In this document: positions 31,402 to 38,357 of the stretch, piece by piece | How positions within the stretch are numbered: position 1 is the stretch's first letter | Layout of the letters: each line of letters begins with the position of its first letter | Assembly (NCBI RefSeq): GCF_900156825.1 | Contig: NZ_FTOV01000022.1 | Coordinates: 1-38,357 of the forward strand | Direction of reading: 5' to 3' | Length of the DNA: 38,357 nt | DNA from: Chryseobacterium gambrini | GTDB taxonomy: Bacteria > Bacteroidota > Bacteroidia > Flavobacteriales > Weeksellaceae | The notes under the pieces: generated by a model | Told to the model about the DNA's origin: nothing | The model's input: only the letters and a program-made list of their open reading frames with translations | The model's database searches: none | Position numbers and translations under genes: made by a program

Positions 31402-31491
31402 ATGAAACTAATTAACTTTAAGTTTTTCCTTTTAAAAGTGTCAGAAATCATCTTTACGATTTTCAATACTTCACCTCCTGCACTTTCTTAA
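31402..31491 (+). CDS. Possible 29-residue leader peptide
   Basis: ATG at 31402 opens 29 codons (MKLINFKFFLLKV...NTSPPALS) inside the long leader of the flotillin-like gene. It is hydrophobic and ends with a Pro-Pro pair near the stop. Downstream, CTCTGTTTTTC and GAAAAAATAGAG can form a stem with one mismatch at about 31523-31552. It may be a leader peptide that controls translation; chance is possible. Confidence 0.35.
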   Translation: MKLINFKFFLLKVSEIIFTIFNTSPPALS

Positions 31492-31599
31492 ATTTTTCGA
31501 AAGAATTATCATATAATTCGTACTCTGTTTTTCTTTTTATGAAAAAATAGAGCGCAATTCCTGTTTTCAAATTTAATTACACAAAAAAACAAACAAACT

Positions 31600-33492
31600 A
31601 TGGAATTAAGTTTTCATGGCTGGATGATTCCGGTCGTTATTGCACTATTGTGCGTTATTTTTTACAAATTTATCTTAAGAATTTTCTTCGGATTAGTCAT
31701 TGTTCCGCAGGACAGAATAGGCTTGGTTACCAAAAAATTCGTGCTTGTCGGTAAGCAGGAACTTCCCGAAGGAAGAATTATCGCCACCAATGGAGAAGCC
31801 GGTTTTCAGGCACAGACTTTGGCTCCCGGAGTTTATTTCGGAAAATGGATCTGGCAATATTCTATTGATTTTCAGCCCTTCACCGTAATTCCCACAGGAA
31901 AAATAGGCTTACTTCTTGCCAAAGACGGGATGGAGCTGGAAACCGGAAGAATTTTAGGAAGAAAAGTAGATTGCGATTCTTTTCAGGATGCCGAGGCATT
32001 CTTAAAAAACGGAGGCAGAAAAGGTCGTCAAACCGCCATCATTGCTCCCGGATCTTACAGAATCAATACTTTACTGTTTGAAATTGAACTCACAGACATG
32101 ACTCAGATTCCGGATAATGCAGTGGGAATTATAACAACGATGGAAGGAAGTCCGTTGGAAGAAGGACAGATTGCCGGAAAGATCATCAATAACCATAACA
32201 AATTTCAGGATGTCGATACCTTTTTAAACAGCGGTGGTTACAAAGGACTTCAGGAACAGGTGATTTTGGCGGGTTCATATTTCTTAAACCCTTGGTTTAC
32301 AAAAGTTGAAATGGTAAAAATGACGGAAATTCCGATTGGTCATGTTGGAGTCATTATCAGTTATGTAGGAGAGGAAGGACAGGATTTAAGCGGCGTAGAC
32401 TTTAAACACGGAAATATTGTAGAAAAAGGACATAAAGGAGTTTGGGCAGAACCTATCGGTCCCGGAAAATATCCGATTAACCCTTATATTATGAAAGTGG
32501 AACTTGTTCCGACTACCAATTTAGTTTTAAACTGGGCTTACGAAAGAAGCGAATCCCATCAACTCGATAAAAATCTTTCTACGATTACCGTTCGAAGTAA
32601 AGACGGTTTCCCTTTCAACTTGGATGTTTCGCAAATTATTCATATTCCGACGTATGAAGCGCCAAAAGTAATTGCCCGTTTCGGAAATATGATCAATCTG
32701 GTGAGTCAGGTTTTAGAACCTACGATCGGAAATTACTTCAGAAACTCAGCACAGGACAGCGATGTAATTGCTTTTTTAGGAACAAGAAAAGAAAGACAGC
32801 AGTCTGCAAAAGACCACATCAGCAGCGTTTTGGAACAATATAATGTAAATGCTGTCGATACATTGATCGGAGCTATCGTTCCTCCTGAAAGTCTGATGAA
32901 AACTTTAACAGACAGAAAGTTGGCAGAAGAACAGAAAATCACTTACGAAACCGAAATGCTTGCTCAGGAAACGAGACAGGCTTTGGAAAAAGAAACCGCC
33001 GTTGCAGATATGCAGAAGGAAATTGTAAAAGCAGATCAGGGCGTTTTAATTGCAGAAAGAATTGCCGACGCATCCGTAAAAAAAGCAACCGGAGACGCCA
33101 ATTCCGTAAGATTACAGGCAACTGCGGAAGGAGACAGACTGAAACTTCTGGCAACCGGTGAAGCCGAAAAAACAAGACTTCTCGCAAAAGCCGAAGCCGA
33201 AAAAATCGAATTATTGGCAAAAGCAAGTGCAGAACAGATTTCATTAACGGGTAATGCTGAAGCGGAAAAAATCTTAGCGATCGGTAAATCCAACGCAGAA
33301 TCTTACAAATTATCTGTGGAAGCAATGGGCGGAAATAATTTCACCCAGTTAAAGATCATGGAAAATATTGCCAGCCAAAACGTAAGAATTATGCCTGAAG
33401 TGTTGATCGGCGGAAACGGAGATTCAGCAAACGGAGGAATCAGCGGACTTTTGGGATTGCAGCTTTTGGAGCAGGTTCAGAAGAAAAACTAG
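31600..33492 (+). CDS. Flotillin-like SPFH/band-7 membrane protein
   Basis: 630 residues. N-terminal membrane segment about 9-36 (MIPVVIALLCVIFYKFILRI). Several repeats of a beta-type module follow (IVPQDRIGLVTKKFVLVGK, IPTGKIGLLLAKDG, IPDNAVGIITTMEGSPLEEG, IPIGHVGVIISYVGEEGQDL), longer than in simple flotillins. An SPFH/band-7 domain spans ~330-440 (TITVRSKDGFPFNLDVSQII, IAFLGTRKERQQSAKDHISS). A long Ala/Glu/Lys coiled coil runs ~445-590, with AEGDRLKLLATGEAEKTRLL-type repeats. It ends with a Gly-rich tail. Such proteins form large membrane-bound assemblies that organise microdomains. No NfeD-type partner is adjacent. ATG at 31600 is the first in frame before the membrane helix. Confidence 0.9.
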   Translation: MELSFHGWMIPVVIALLCVIFYKFILRIFFGLVIVPQDRIGLVTKKFVLVGKQELPEGRIIATNGEAGFQAQTLAPGVYFGKWIWQYSIDFQPFTVIPTGKIGLLLAKDGMELETGRILGRKVDCDSFQDAEAFLKNGGRKGRQTAIIAPGSYRINTLLFEIELTDMTQIPDNAVGIITTMEGSPLEEGQIAGKIINNHNKFQDVDTFLNSGGYKGLQEQVILAGSYFLNPWFTKVEMVKMTEIPIGHVGVIISYVGEEGQDLSGVDFKHGNIVEKGHKGVWAEPIGPGKYPINPYIMKVELVPTTNLVLNWAYERSESHQLDKNLSTITVRSKDGFPFNLDVSQIIHIPTYEAPKVIARFGNMINLVSQVLEPTIGNYFRNSAQDSDVIAFLGTRKERQQSAKDHISSVLEQYNVNAVDTLIGAIVPPESLMKTLTDRKLAEEQKITYETEMLAQETRQALEKETAVADMQKEIVKADQGVLIAERIADASVKKATGDANSVRLQATAEGDRLKLLATGEAEKTRLLAKAEAEKIELLAKASAEQISLTGNAEAEKILAIGKSNAESYKLSVEAMGGNNFTQLKIMENIASQNVRIMPEVLIGGNGDSANGGISGLLGLQLLEQVQKKN

Positions 33493-33671
33493 AAACGGCT
33501 AATGTAATTGAAGAAAAAAGCGATAACAATTCTTAAATATTTTGGCTGAATGTCAGAATTAAAAAAAACACAACATCATATATATTCAAAGTACAGAAAA
33601 TTTTTCTGCCCACTTTAAAAACTTTTAACCATTCTATATATCTTTTGCCAAAATCTTCGGTGCAAAAGAGG

Positions 33672-33700
33672 AAAGCTCCAGATTTTGGAGCTTTTTCTTT
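33672..33700 (+). terminator. Terminator between convergent genes
   Basis: AAAGCTCCA, loop GATTT, TGGAGCTTT followed by TTCTTTTT. It follows the flotillin-like gene by 180 bases and lies at the very 3' end of the minus-strand ABC gene. It can work for the plus strand; on the minus strand the downstream tract (CCTCTTTTGC) is weaker. Confidence 0.75.
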
Positions 33701-34396
33701 TTATGCGGTATAGTTTGCAAATGCTTCTTCAAGACTTTCGAACTTGCCTTTGAACTCATCAATCGGGCAATCCTGCAGAATATTTCCTTTATGAATAAGG
33801 ATCACGCGCGAGCAAAGCGCTTCCACTTCCTGCATGATGTGCGTGGAAAGCAAAACCGTTTTTTGCTGTCCGATTTCTTTCACCACATTTCGGATCTCGA
33901 TAATTTGGTTCGGATCCAGTCCGTTGGTCGGTTCATCCAGAATTAAAAGATCCGGCTGATGAATAATTGCCTGTGCAAGACCTACTCTCTGTTTGTATCC
34001 TTTGGAAAGCTGACCGATTTTTTTAGATTTTTCAGGCGTAATTCCTACGAGCTCAATCACTTCATCTACTCTTGAAGCCGGAATTTTATGAATATTGGCA
34101 ACAAACTGTAAATATTCTTTCACATACATTTCCAGATACAGCGGATTGTTTTCAGGAAGAAAACCGATCTTCTTTTTGCTTTCGATTTCGTTTTCCGTGA
34201 TGTTTTTTCCGTTAAAAATTATTTCTCCTTCATCAATTTTCAGTGCGCCGACAATAGATTTCATTAAAGTCGATTTTCCGGCTCCGTTCGGACCCAAAAG
34301 ACCGATAATTTCATTTCTGTCAATGGAAACGTTAATGTTGTTCAGAGCAGTCTGCTCACCAAATTTTTTGGTTAAATTATTTATTTGAAGAGACAT
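33701..34396 (-). CDS. ABC transporter ATP-binding protein, GldA-like
   Basis: 231 residues. Walker A GPNGAGKST, signature LSKGYKQRVGLAQA, Walker B LLILDEPTNGLDPNQ, and switch histidine in LLSTHIMQEVEALC. The segments FLPENNPLYLEMYVKEYLQF and KKIGQLSKGYKQRVGLAQA closely recall GldA of gliding Bacteroidota, but GldA is usually near 300 residues and this protein stops after FESLEEAFANYTA. I chose the start MSLQINNLTKKFG at 34396; the upstream extension (MSFFILFLQ...) overlaps a probable terminator and is unlike the family. No permease gene is adjacent, so its membrane partner lies elsewhere. Role in gliding cannot be assumed. Confidence 0.88.
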   Translation of the reverse strand: MSLQINNLTKKFGEQTALNNINVSIDRNEIIGLLGPNGAGKSTLMKSIVGALKIDEGEIIFNGKNITENEIESKKKIGFLPENNPLYLEMYVKEYLQFVANIHKIPASRVDEVIELVGITPEKSKKIGQLSKGYKQRVGLAQAIIHQPDLLILDEPTNGLDPNQIIEIRNVVKEIGQQKTVLLSTHIMQEVEALCSRVILIHKGNILQDCPIDEFKGKFESLEEAFANYTA

Positions 34397-34423
34397 AATT
34401 TCGTAATGATCTTTTTGCAAAAA

Positions 34424-34456
34424 TAAAATAAAAAAACTCATCCGGATGAATGAGTT
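34424..34456 (-). terminator. Rho-independent terminator of the secreted protein gene
   Basis: On the minus strand AACTCAT and ATGAGTT form the outer stem, followed by a long T-rich tract (TTTTTTATTTTATTTTT). An internal palindrome CATCCGGATG offers an alternative stem. It begins 25 bases after the stop of the gene at 34481, just upstream of the ABC gene. Confidence 0.75.
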
Positions 34457-34480
34457 GATGCAATATTTTAAAAAGTTTGA

Positions 34481-35044
34481 TTATTTTTTGGACTTCTTGC
34501 CTGAAGTTTCTGCGGTAGGCTGAACTGCAGCAGGTTGCGGATTGGAAGCATTCATCGGCTGAACATTATTCTTTTGTCCCGGCTTCTCATACAATGCAGA
34601 TTTTCCGTTGGTTTTACCGAAAATCTTATCAATCTGTTTTTTTGTAAGAAGCTGCGATTTTCCTACGAATTTTCTGTTTTTGTTGATATACTGGATAAAC
34701 TGAACAGTAGGAGTACCGTAGTTTTTCTCAAAATGCAGTTCGATAATATCGTTCGGAAGTTCCAGAATGATATTTCCTACAGGAATGTCGATAAATCCGT
34801 TTTCAATAATTTCATAAAGTCCGGAAACGTCTTTATTAAGATTCTGAAAAGAAAATGATCTGAAAGTATTAAGGTTGGCGGTGTTCAGATCCTGATAATT
34901 GAAAGTAAATTTATCATCTTTTTTATATAAACCTACGGCATTATCTTTACCAATTTCTATCAGAGTTTCGTTTTTCAACACCTTGATCTGTGAGGAAACT
35001 GAAATACCGAACATACATACAAATAGTAGAATTATTTTTCTCAT
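34481..35044 (-). CDS. Secreted hypothetical protein
   Basis: 187 residues. Signal peptide about 1-18 (IILLFVCMFGISVSSQ). The central part is beta-rich (ETLIEIGKDNAVGLYKKDDK, GFIDIPVGNIILELPNDIIE, LHFEKNYGTPTVQFIQYINK) and contains KSQLLTKKQIDKIFG. The last 40 residues are low-complexity Pro/Ala/Gln and end KKSKK. I do not recognise a family. A minus-strand TACATTTG (35127-35134) 83 bases upstream is a candidate -7 box. It has its own terminator, separating it from the ABC gene. Confidence 0.75.
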   Translation of the reverse strand: MRKIILLFVCMFGISVSSQIKVLKNETLIEIGKDNAVGLYKKDDKFTFNYQDLNTANLNTFRSFSFQNLNKDVSGLYEIIENGFIDIPVGNIILELPNDIIELHFEKNYGTPTVQFIQYINKNRKFVGKSQLLTKKQIDKIFGKTNGKSALYEKPGQKNNVQPMNASNPQPAAVQPTAETSGKKSKK

Positions 35045-35500
35045 GGGTTGATTTTTAATGCTATATAATCTGGTATTCTAAATTAACAAATAAAAACGCG
35101 AAAAAGTATTTTTTACTCCCTCAAAACAAATGTAACAATTTTTTTTAATATCTGTTAAAAGGAATCAATAGATAAAATTTATTCTTTTTAGCGTGAATTA
35201 TATTAAATATTTGAAATTTAATTGTTTATAAAAGTAAATTTTAAATTTGTTAATTAATTGATAATTCTTAAAATAGAAGTTTGTATTTCATAATATTTTA
35301 AAAATCAATCACTTTACCCGATTATAAAAGCAATGCTTTAAATAATTTGTTAGCGAAAACTTTTTAAAATTTAGGGATTGAAATTATTGGCTTAAAAAGA
35401 GAAAAGTCCGGAAGGAGTAGAGTTGTTTTTTTCATTTCGTGTACGTTTATTTTAAGGCAAATTTAGCAAAAATAATCTATGAAAATCCTGTTATCCGCGA
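35045..35500. other. AT-rich intergenic region
   Basis: 456 bases with no gene. It holds an exact minus-strand -7 box TACATTTG (35127-35134) that can serve the secreted protein gene. Beyond about 35150 it is plain AT-rich sequence; no terminator for the LacI-type gene is recognisable, and no repeat family of this window is present. Confidence 0.6.
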
Positions 35501-36433
35501 TTACCTGTTATTTTTAATAAGCTGCAACAGCTTAGAAGCCGCCATCGTTCCCATACTGAACCCATCGTTGATGATGCATTCGTAAGATTCATCAAGATAT
35601 TTCGGAAGTGTGCCTTCGGTTATCGCAATTACTTTTACATCAGAAGTCTGTACCTTCTTTTTGATAAGAGAACTGTGAAGTCCGGCAAGCGTTTCGTCAC
35701 TCATCGCGAAATAACCGTCAAACTGTTCATAGTCCAGAATAATGTTCAGCTTTTCCTTTACGCTTTCTGCAGACTCACAAAAAATAACCTTGCATTCCAT
35801 TTGCGGATATTCTTTCAGCTTTTGCAGGAAAAAATCCCTTCTAGTTTGGGTGATGTCCAGATTTTCATCCCCAAAAATGGCAAGAATTTTTTTGCACTTA
35901 TTATTGGCAAGCTTTTCAGCGGCAGTTTCCACATTCAGTTTATTATCAAAAATAATCTGTTCAAAAGAACTCTGAGAAATCGTTTTATCAAACATTACTA
36001 CCGGAACTTCTATTTCCCTGAGTCTGTTTAAGTGGGAAAGATCTTTCGTTTGTCTTGTAAGAGAAATAAGAATTCCGTCCACACGCGAGTTGATGCAGGT
36101 AATGATGTTTTCTTCCTCCATTCCCACAGATTCTTCAGAGGACAATACAAAAAAATGATACCCTTCCTTATGCAGCACCGAAGAAATTCCTCTTATAATA
36201 GAAGGAATAAAAAACATCGACATTTCCGGAATGATAAGCCCGATAACTTTTGAAGACTTTTTCCTGAAGTTGATCGCAAAATCATTCGGAATATAATTAA
36301 AAGTTTCTGCAGCCTCCTTTACTCTTTGCTTTACGGCATTGCTGATATCTGGGTGATCTTTAAGCGCTCTGGATACTGTAGATACACTGATATTGAGCAT
36401 TTCTGCGAGGTCTTTTATAGTGACTCTTTTCAT
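35501..36433 (-). CDS. LacI-family transcriptional regulator
   Basis: 310 residues, slightly short for the family. N-terminal helix-turn-helix and hinge (TIKDLAEMLNISVSTVSRAL, FNYIPNDFAINFRKKSSKVI), then a periplasmic-binding-protein-like sugar-sensing domain (GLIIPEMSMFFIPSIIRGIS, DGILISLTRQ, VPVVMFDKTI, FDGYFAMSDETLAGL, CIINDGFSMGTMAASKLLQL). It is divergent from the TonB-dependent receptor gene, with two CAAACGTTTG palindromes between them, so it most likely controls that receptor and itself in response to a sugar. ATG at 36433 begins the conserved MKRVTIKDLA. Confidence 0.93.
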   Translation of the reverse strand: MKRVTIKDLAEMLNISVSTVSRALKDHPDISNAVKQRVKEAAETFNYIPNDFAINFRKKSSKVIGLIIPEMSMFFIPSIIRGISSVLHKEGYHFFVLSSEESVGMEEENIITCINSRVDGILISLTRQTKDLSHLNRLREIEVPVVMFDKTISQSSFEQIIFDNKLNVETAAEKLANNKCKKILAIFGDENLDITQTRRDFFLQKLKEYPQMECKVIFCESAESVKEKLNIILDYEQFDGYFAMSDETLAGLHSSLIKKKVQTSDVKVIAITEGTLPKYLDESYECIINDGFSMGTMAASKLLQLIKNNR

Positions 36434-36562
36434 TTTTAAGTTAATTGAGGCAATTTTTGGGTTAATTTAGTGATGTTTCGAGGTTAAATTTAAGTTAAAA
36501 AATGTTAATATTTTGTTTTAAAAAGTTAATAAAAAGTTAAAATTTTAAGAAGTTATCCACCG

Positions 36563-36584
36563 CAAACGTTTGCGCAAACGTTTG
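36563..36584. promoter_or_regulatory. Double LacI-type operator
   Basis: Two perfect CAAACGTTTG palindromes at 36563-36572 and 36575-36584, their centres 12 bases apart, separated by the bases CG. This is the classical LacI-family operator form. They lie 93 bases before the receptor start and 130 bases before the repressor start. Confidence 0.85.
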
Positions 36585-36676
36585 AAATTAATATAAATTT
36601 AACACAAACCAAAAACTACATTTTGAATATGTTAAAAAAAATACTTTTAGACCATAATTAAAAACTCTTAAAAATT

Positions 36677-38278
36677 ATGGAATCAAAAATTTTTACCAAA
36701 TTGCTCATTTTCGGCGCGATGAATACAGCAGCCTTTATGTTTTCTCAGAGTACAGAAAATGATACAATTACAAGAGGTAAAGCAATCGATGAGGTAGTTA
36801 TCACAGGTAACTCCAATCCTAAAGCTTCTATTAAAACCAGTACTTCTATTTCTACTTTAAAAATGAAAGATATAGAAAATGCTGCTCCAAGAACAACTGC
36901 CGAAATTTTCCGTACCATTCCGGGAATCCGTTCAGAATCTTCGGGTGGGGAAGGAAACTCCAATATTACGGTAAGAGGGGTTCCTGTTTCAGCAGGAGGT
37001 TCCAGATATCTATTGATTCAGGAAGACGGTTTACCAGTAATGCAGTTCGGAGATATCGCATTCGGAACACAGGATCAGTTTACAAGATTCGATTCTTTTG
37101 TTTCCAGAGTGGAAGCATTAAGAGGAGGTTCTGCCTCTGTTTTTGCAAGTAATTCTCCGGCGGGGATCATCAACTTCATCACGAAGACCGGAGAAAAAGA
37201 AGGCGGAAGCATCACACAGCAGTTAGGATTAAACTATAAAAACTACAGAACAGATTTCGACTACGGAACGCAAATCGCAGATAACACGTTTTTAGCTTTG
37301 GGAGGGTTCTACAGAATCGGGGACGGACCAAGAAAAACAGGATTCAATTCCAATAACGGAGGACAGTTCAGAGTATCTTTACTGAAAAAGTTCGAGAAAG
37401 GAAGCTTCAGAATTTATGCTAAACTTCTGGATGACAGAACTGCCGCGTATATGCCGATGCCGGTTGCGGTTTCAGGAACAGATGCAGATCCGAAATGGTC
37501 TTCTTTATCCAATTATAACATCCTGAACGGTGCTTTACAGACGATCAATCTACAACACGACAGAACATTAGGAAACGACGGTAATATTTTCAACAGCGAT
37601 GTTTCAGACGGAATGCATTCCATTTCAAAAACCATTGGTGCAGAATTCAATTATGATCTTGGAGAAGGATGGAAATTTGAAGAAAAAATCCGTTATTCCG
37701 CAAACAACGGACAGTTTATCGCACCGTTCCCTGCAAGCGTAAGCAAAGGAAGCGATTTCTTTACGGCGGCTAACTTTACCAATTTCGGAAGTGCAGTGTA
37801 TTCAGGAACCAATACTCCGGTGGATATGAATGCCTATTACATGAAAATAGCACTTTTCAATGTAAAGCTTAACAACTTCAATAATTTTGTGAACGATTTT
37901 AACATCAGCAAAAAATGGAGCAATGTGAAATTCAATGCAGGATTGTACAAAGCTACCCAAAACATCAATATGGACTGGATTTGGAATAATTACATTCAAG
38001 AAGTAAGCGACAGCAATGCAAGATTGGTAGATGTTAAAAACCTTTCAGGAACTTTCATTACAGATCAGGGTTTACTTAACTATGGAATGAAAGACTGGGG
38101 GAATTTAAAAAGAAATTATAATACCAAATATGACATTACTGCGCCTCACGCACAGATCGAAATCAATGCAACCGATAAATTAACCATCGATGCAGGTGCA
38201 AGATATGATATCGGAAAAGTAACAGGAACTTTTTCAGGAGGAACCGTTACCTATACAAGCCGCGATGTTCTATGTTAA
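36677..38278 (+). CDS. TonB-dependent outer-membrane receptor, 3'-truncated
   Basis: 533 residues remain; receptors of this type are normally about 700-900. Signal peptide ~1-23 (LLIFGAMNTAAFMFSQ). TonB box-like AIDEVVITG at ~37-45, then the plug (~50-165): TTAEIFRTIPGIRSES, NITVRGVPVSAGGSRYLLIQ, RVEALRGGSASVFASNSPAG, INFITKTG. Barrel strands follow to DKLTIDAGARYDIG. Residues 528-533 (SRDVLC) are encoded by the inverted repeat that begins exactly at base 38258, so the true C-terminus is lost. With the divergent LacI-type regulator and operators it likely imports a sugar or oligosaccharide. It is not of the SusC type: no N-terminal carboxypeptidase-like domain. Confidence 0.88.
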   Translation: MESKIFTKLLIFGAMNTAAFMFSQSTENDTITRGKAIDEVVITGNSNPKASIKTSTSISTLKMKDIENAAPRTTAEIFRTIPGIRSESSGGEGNSNITVRGVPVSAGGSRYLLIQEDGLPVMQFGDIAFGTQDQFTRFDSFVSRVEALRGGSASVFASNSPAGIINFITKTGEKEGGSITQQLGLNYKNYRTDFDYGTQIADNTFLALGGFYRIGDGPRKTGFNSNNGGQFRVSLLKKFEKGSFRIYAKLLDDRTAAYMPMPVAVSGTDADPKWSSLSNYNILNGALQTINLQHDRTLGNDGNIFNSDVSDGMHSISKTIGAEFNYDLGEGWKFEEKIRYSANNGQFIAPFPASVSKGSDFFTAANFTNFGSAVYSGTNTPVDMNAYYMKIALFNVKLNNFNNFVNDFNISKKWSNVKFNAGLYKATQNINMDWIWNNYIQEVSDSNARLVDVKNLSGTFITDQGLLNYGMKDWGNLKRNYNTKYDITAPHAQIEINATDKLTIDAGARYDIGKVTGTFSGGTVTYTSRDVLC

Positions 38279-38357
38279 TACGCAAATTAATCAGGTTAAA
38301 ATTTTAAAGTTTTTTTGATAATCTGGTTGATAAGCCATTTTGTTTTTTACCACACCG
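38258..38357. repeat. Right copy of 100-bp terminal inverted repeat
   Basis: Exact reverse complement of bases 1-100. Its inner edge falls inside the receptor frame and brings a stop codon 20 bases later. Adjacent unique bases differ at the two ends (38257 and inward versus 101 and inward), so identity is limited to these 100 bases. Confidence 0.95.

Noticed and set aside
32939..33325. Minus-strand frame inside the flotillin coiled-coil region
   Set aside because: Antisense shadow of a repetitive Ala/Glu/Lys coding region; its leucine/arginine-rich make-up follows from that.
34397..34441. N-terminal extension of the ABC ATPase
   Set aside because: The added residues (MSFFILFLQ...) come from T-rich terminator-side DNA; the family starts at MSLQINN.
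1..38357. The whole window as a transposon or phage bounded by terminal repeats
   Set aside because: No transposase, integrase, replication or structural phage genes occur, the content is ordinary chromosomal metabolism, and the right repeat cuts a gene mid-frame.

Overview
The window is a chromosomal segment of a Bacteroidota bacterium, most likely Flavobacteriia and close to Chryseobacterium. Supporting signs are low G+C, SusC/RagA-type outer-membrane proteins, a lipoprotein with thrombospondin type 3 repeats, a GldA-like ABC ATPase, Bacteroidota-type -7 boxes (TAnnTTTG) and start codons without Shine-Dalgarno sequences. Both ends carry the same 100 bp in inverted orientation. The right copy cuts off a TonB-dependent receptor gene, so the window probably ends at a dispersed repeat or an assembly junction.

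Layout. 406-9503: an ECF sigma factor, a membrane-anchored anti-sigma-like protein whose C-terminus resembles a SusC plug, a SusC-like outer-membrane barrel in which I find no plug, and a 1522-residue alpha-2-macroglobulin (A2M)-like protein. The A2M-like protein has an intact thioester motif and carries a carboxypeptidase-regulatory-like domain plus a complete SusC-type plug. 9865-11868: a lipoprotein with TSP3 repeats and a von Willebrand A domain. 11994-17825: a GbsR/MarR-type regulator followed by small paralogous membrane proteins, a fatty-acid desaturase, an SRPBCC protein, a DUF2071 protein and a TIGR01777-type SDR epimerase; three copies of one palindromic operator lie in front of the regulator and the next two genes. 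18061-22421: GH29 alpha-L-fucosidase and GH3 beta-glycosidase with PA14. 22515-28238: small secreted proteins, dihydrolipoyl dehydrogenase, a PH-domain protein, a secreted protein with a frameshifted signal peptide, and a patatin. 28517-31147 (minus): adenine deaminase and a small secreted protein. 31600-33492: a flotillin-like SPFH protein with a long leader. 33701-35044 (minus): an ABC ATPase and a secreted protein. 35501-38278: a LacI-type repressor divergent from the truncated TonB receptor, with a double CAAACGTTTG operator between them.

The most interesting unit is 406-9503. It looks like a SusC receptor taken apart: the barrel is one protein, the N-terminal domain and plug sit inside a protease-trapping A2M-like protein encoded 3 bp downstream, and a second plug-like domain is fused to the membrane protein next to the sigma factor. 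I infer an envelope system in which an A2M docks its plug into a dedicated barrel and an ECF sigma factor controls or senses it. The domain content is visible in the sequence; the docking is a hypothesis.

Intergenic regions carry several miniature inverted-repeat elements with ends such as AACCGC...GCGGTT or ACGCAAAG...CTTTGCGT, and a 65-bp direct repeat brackets the DUF2071 gene. No rRNA, tRNA, CRISPR array, transposase or phage gene was found.
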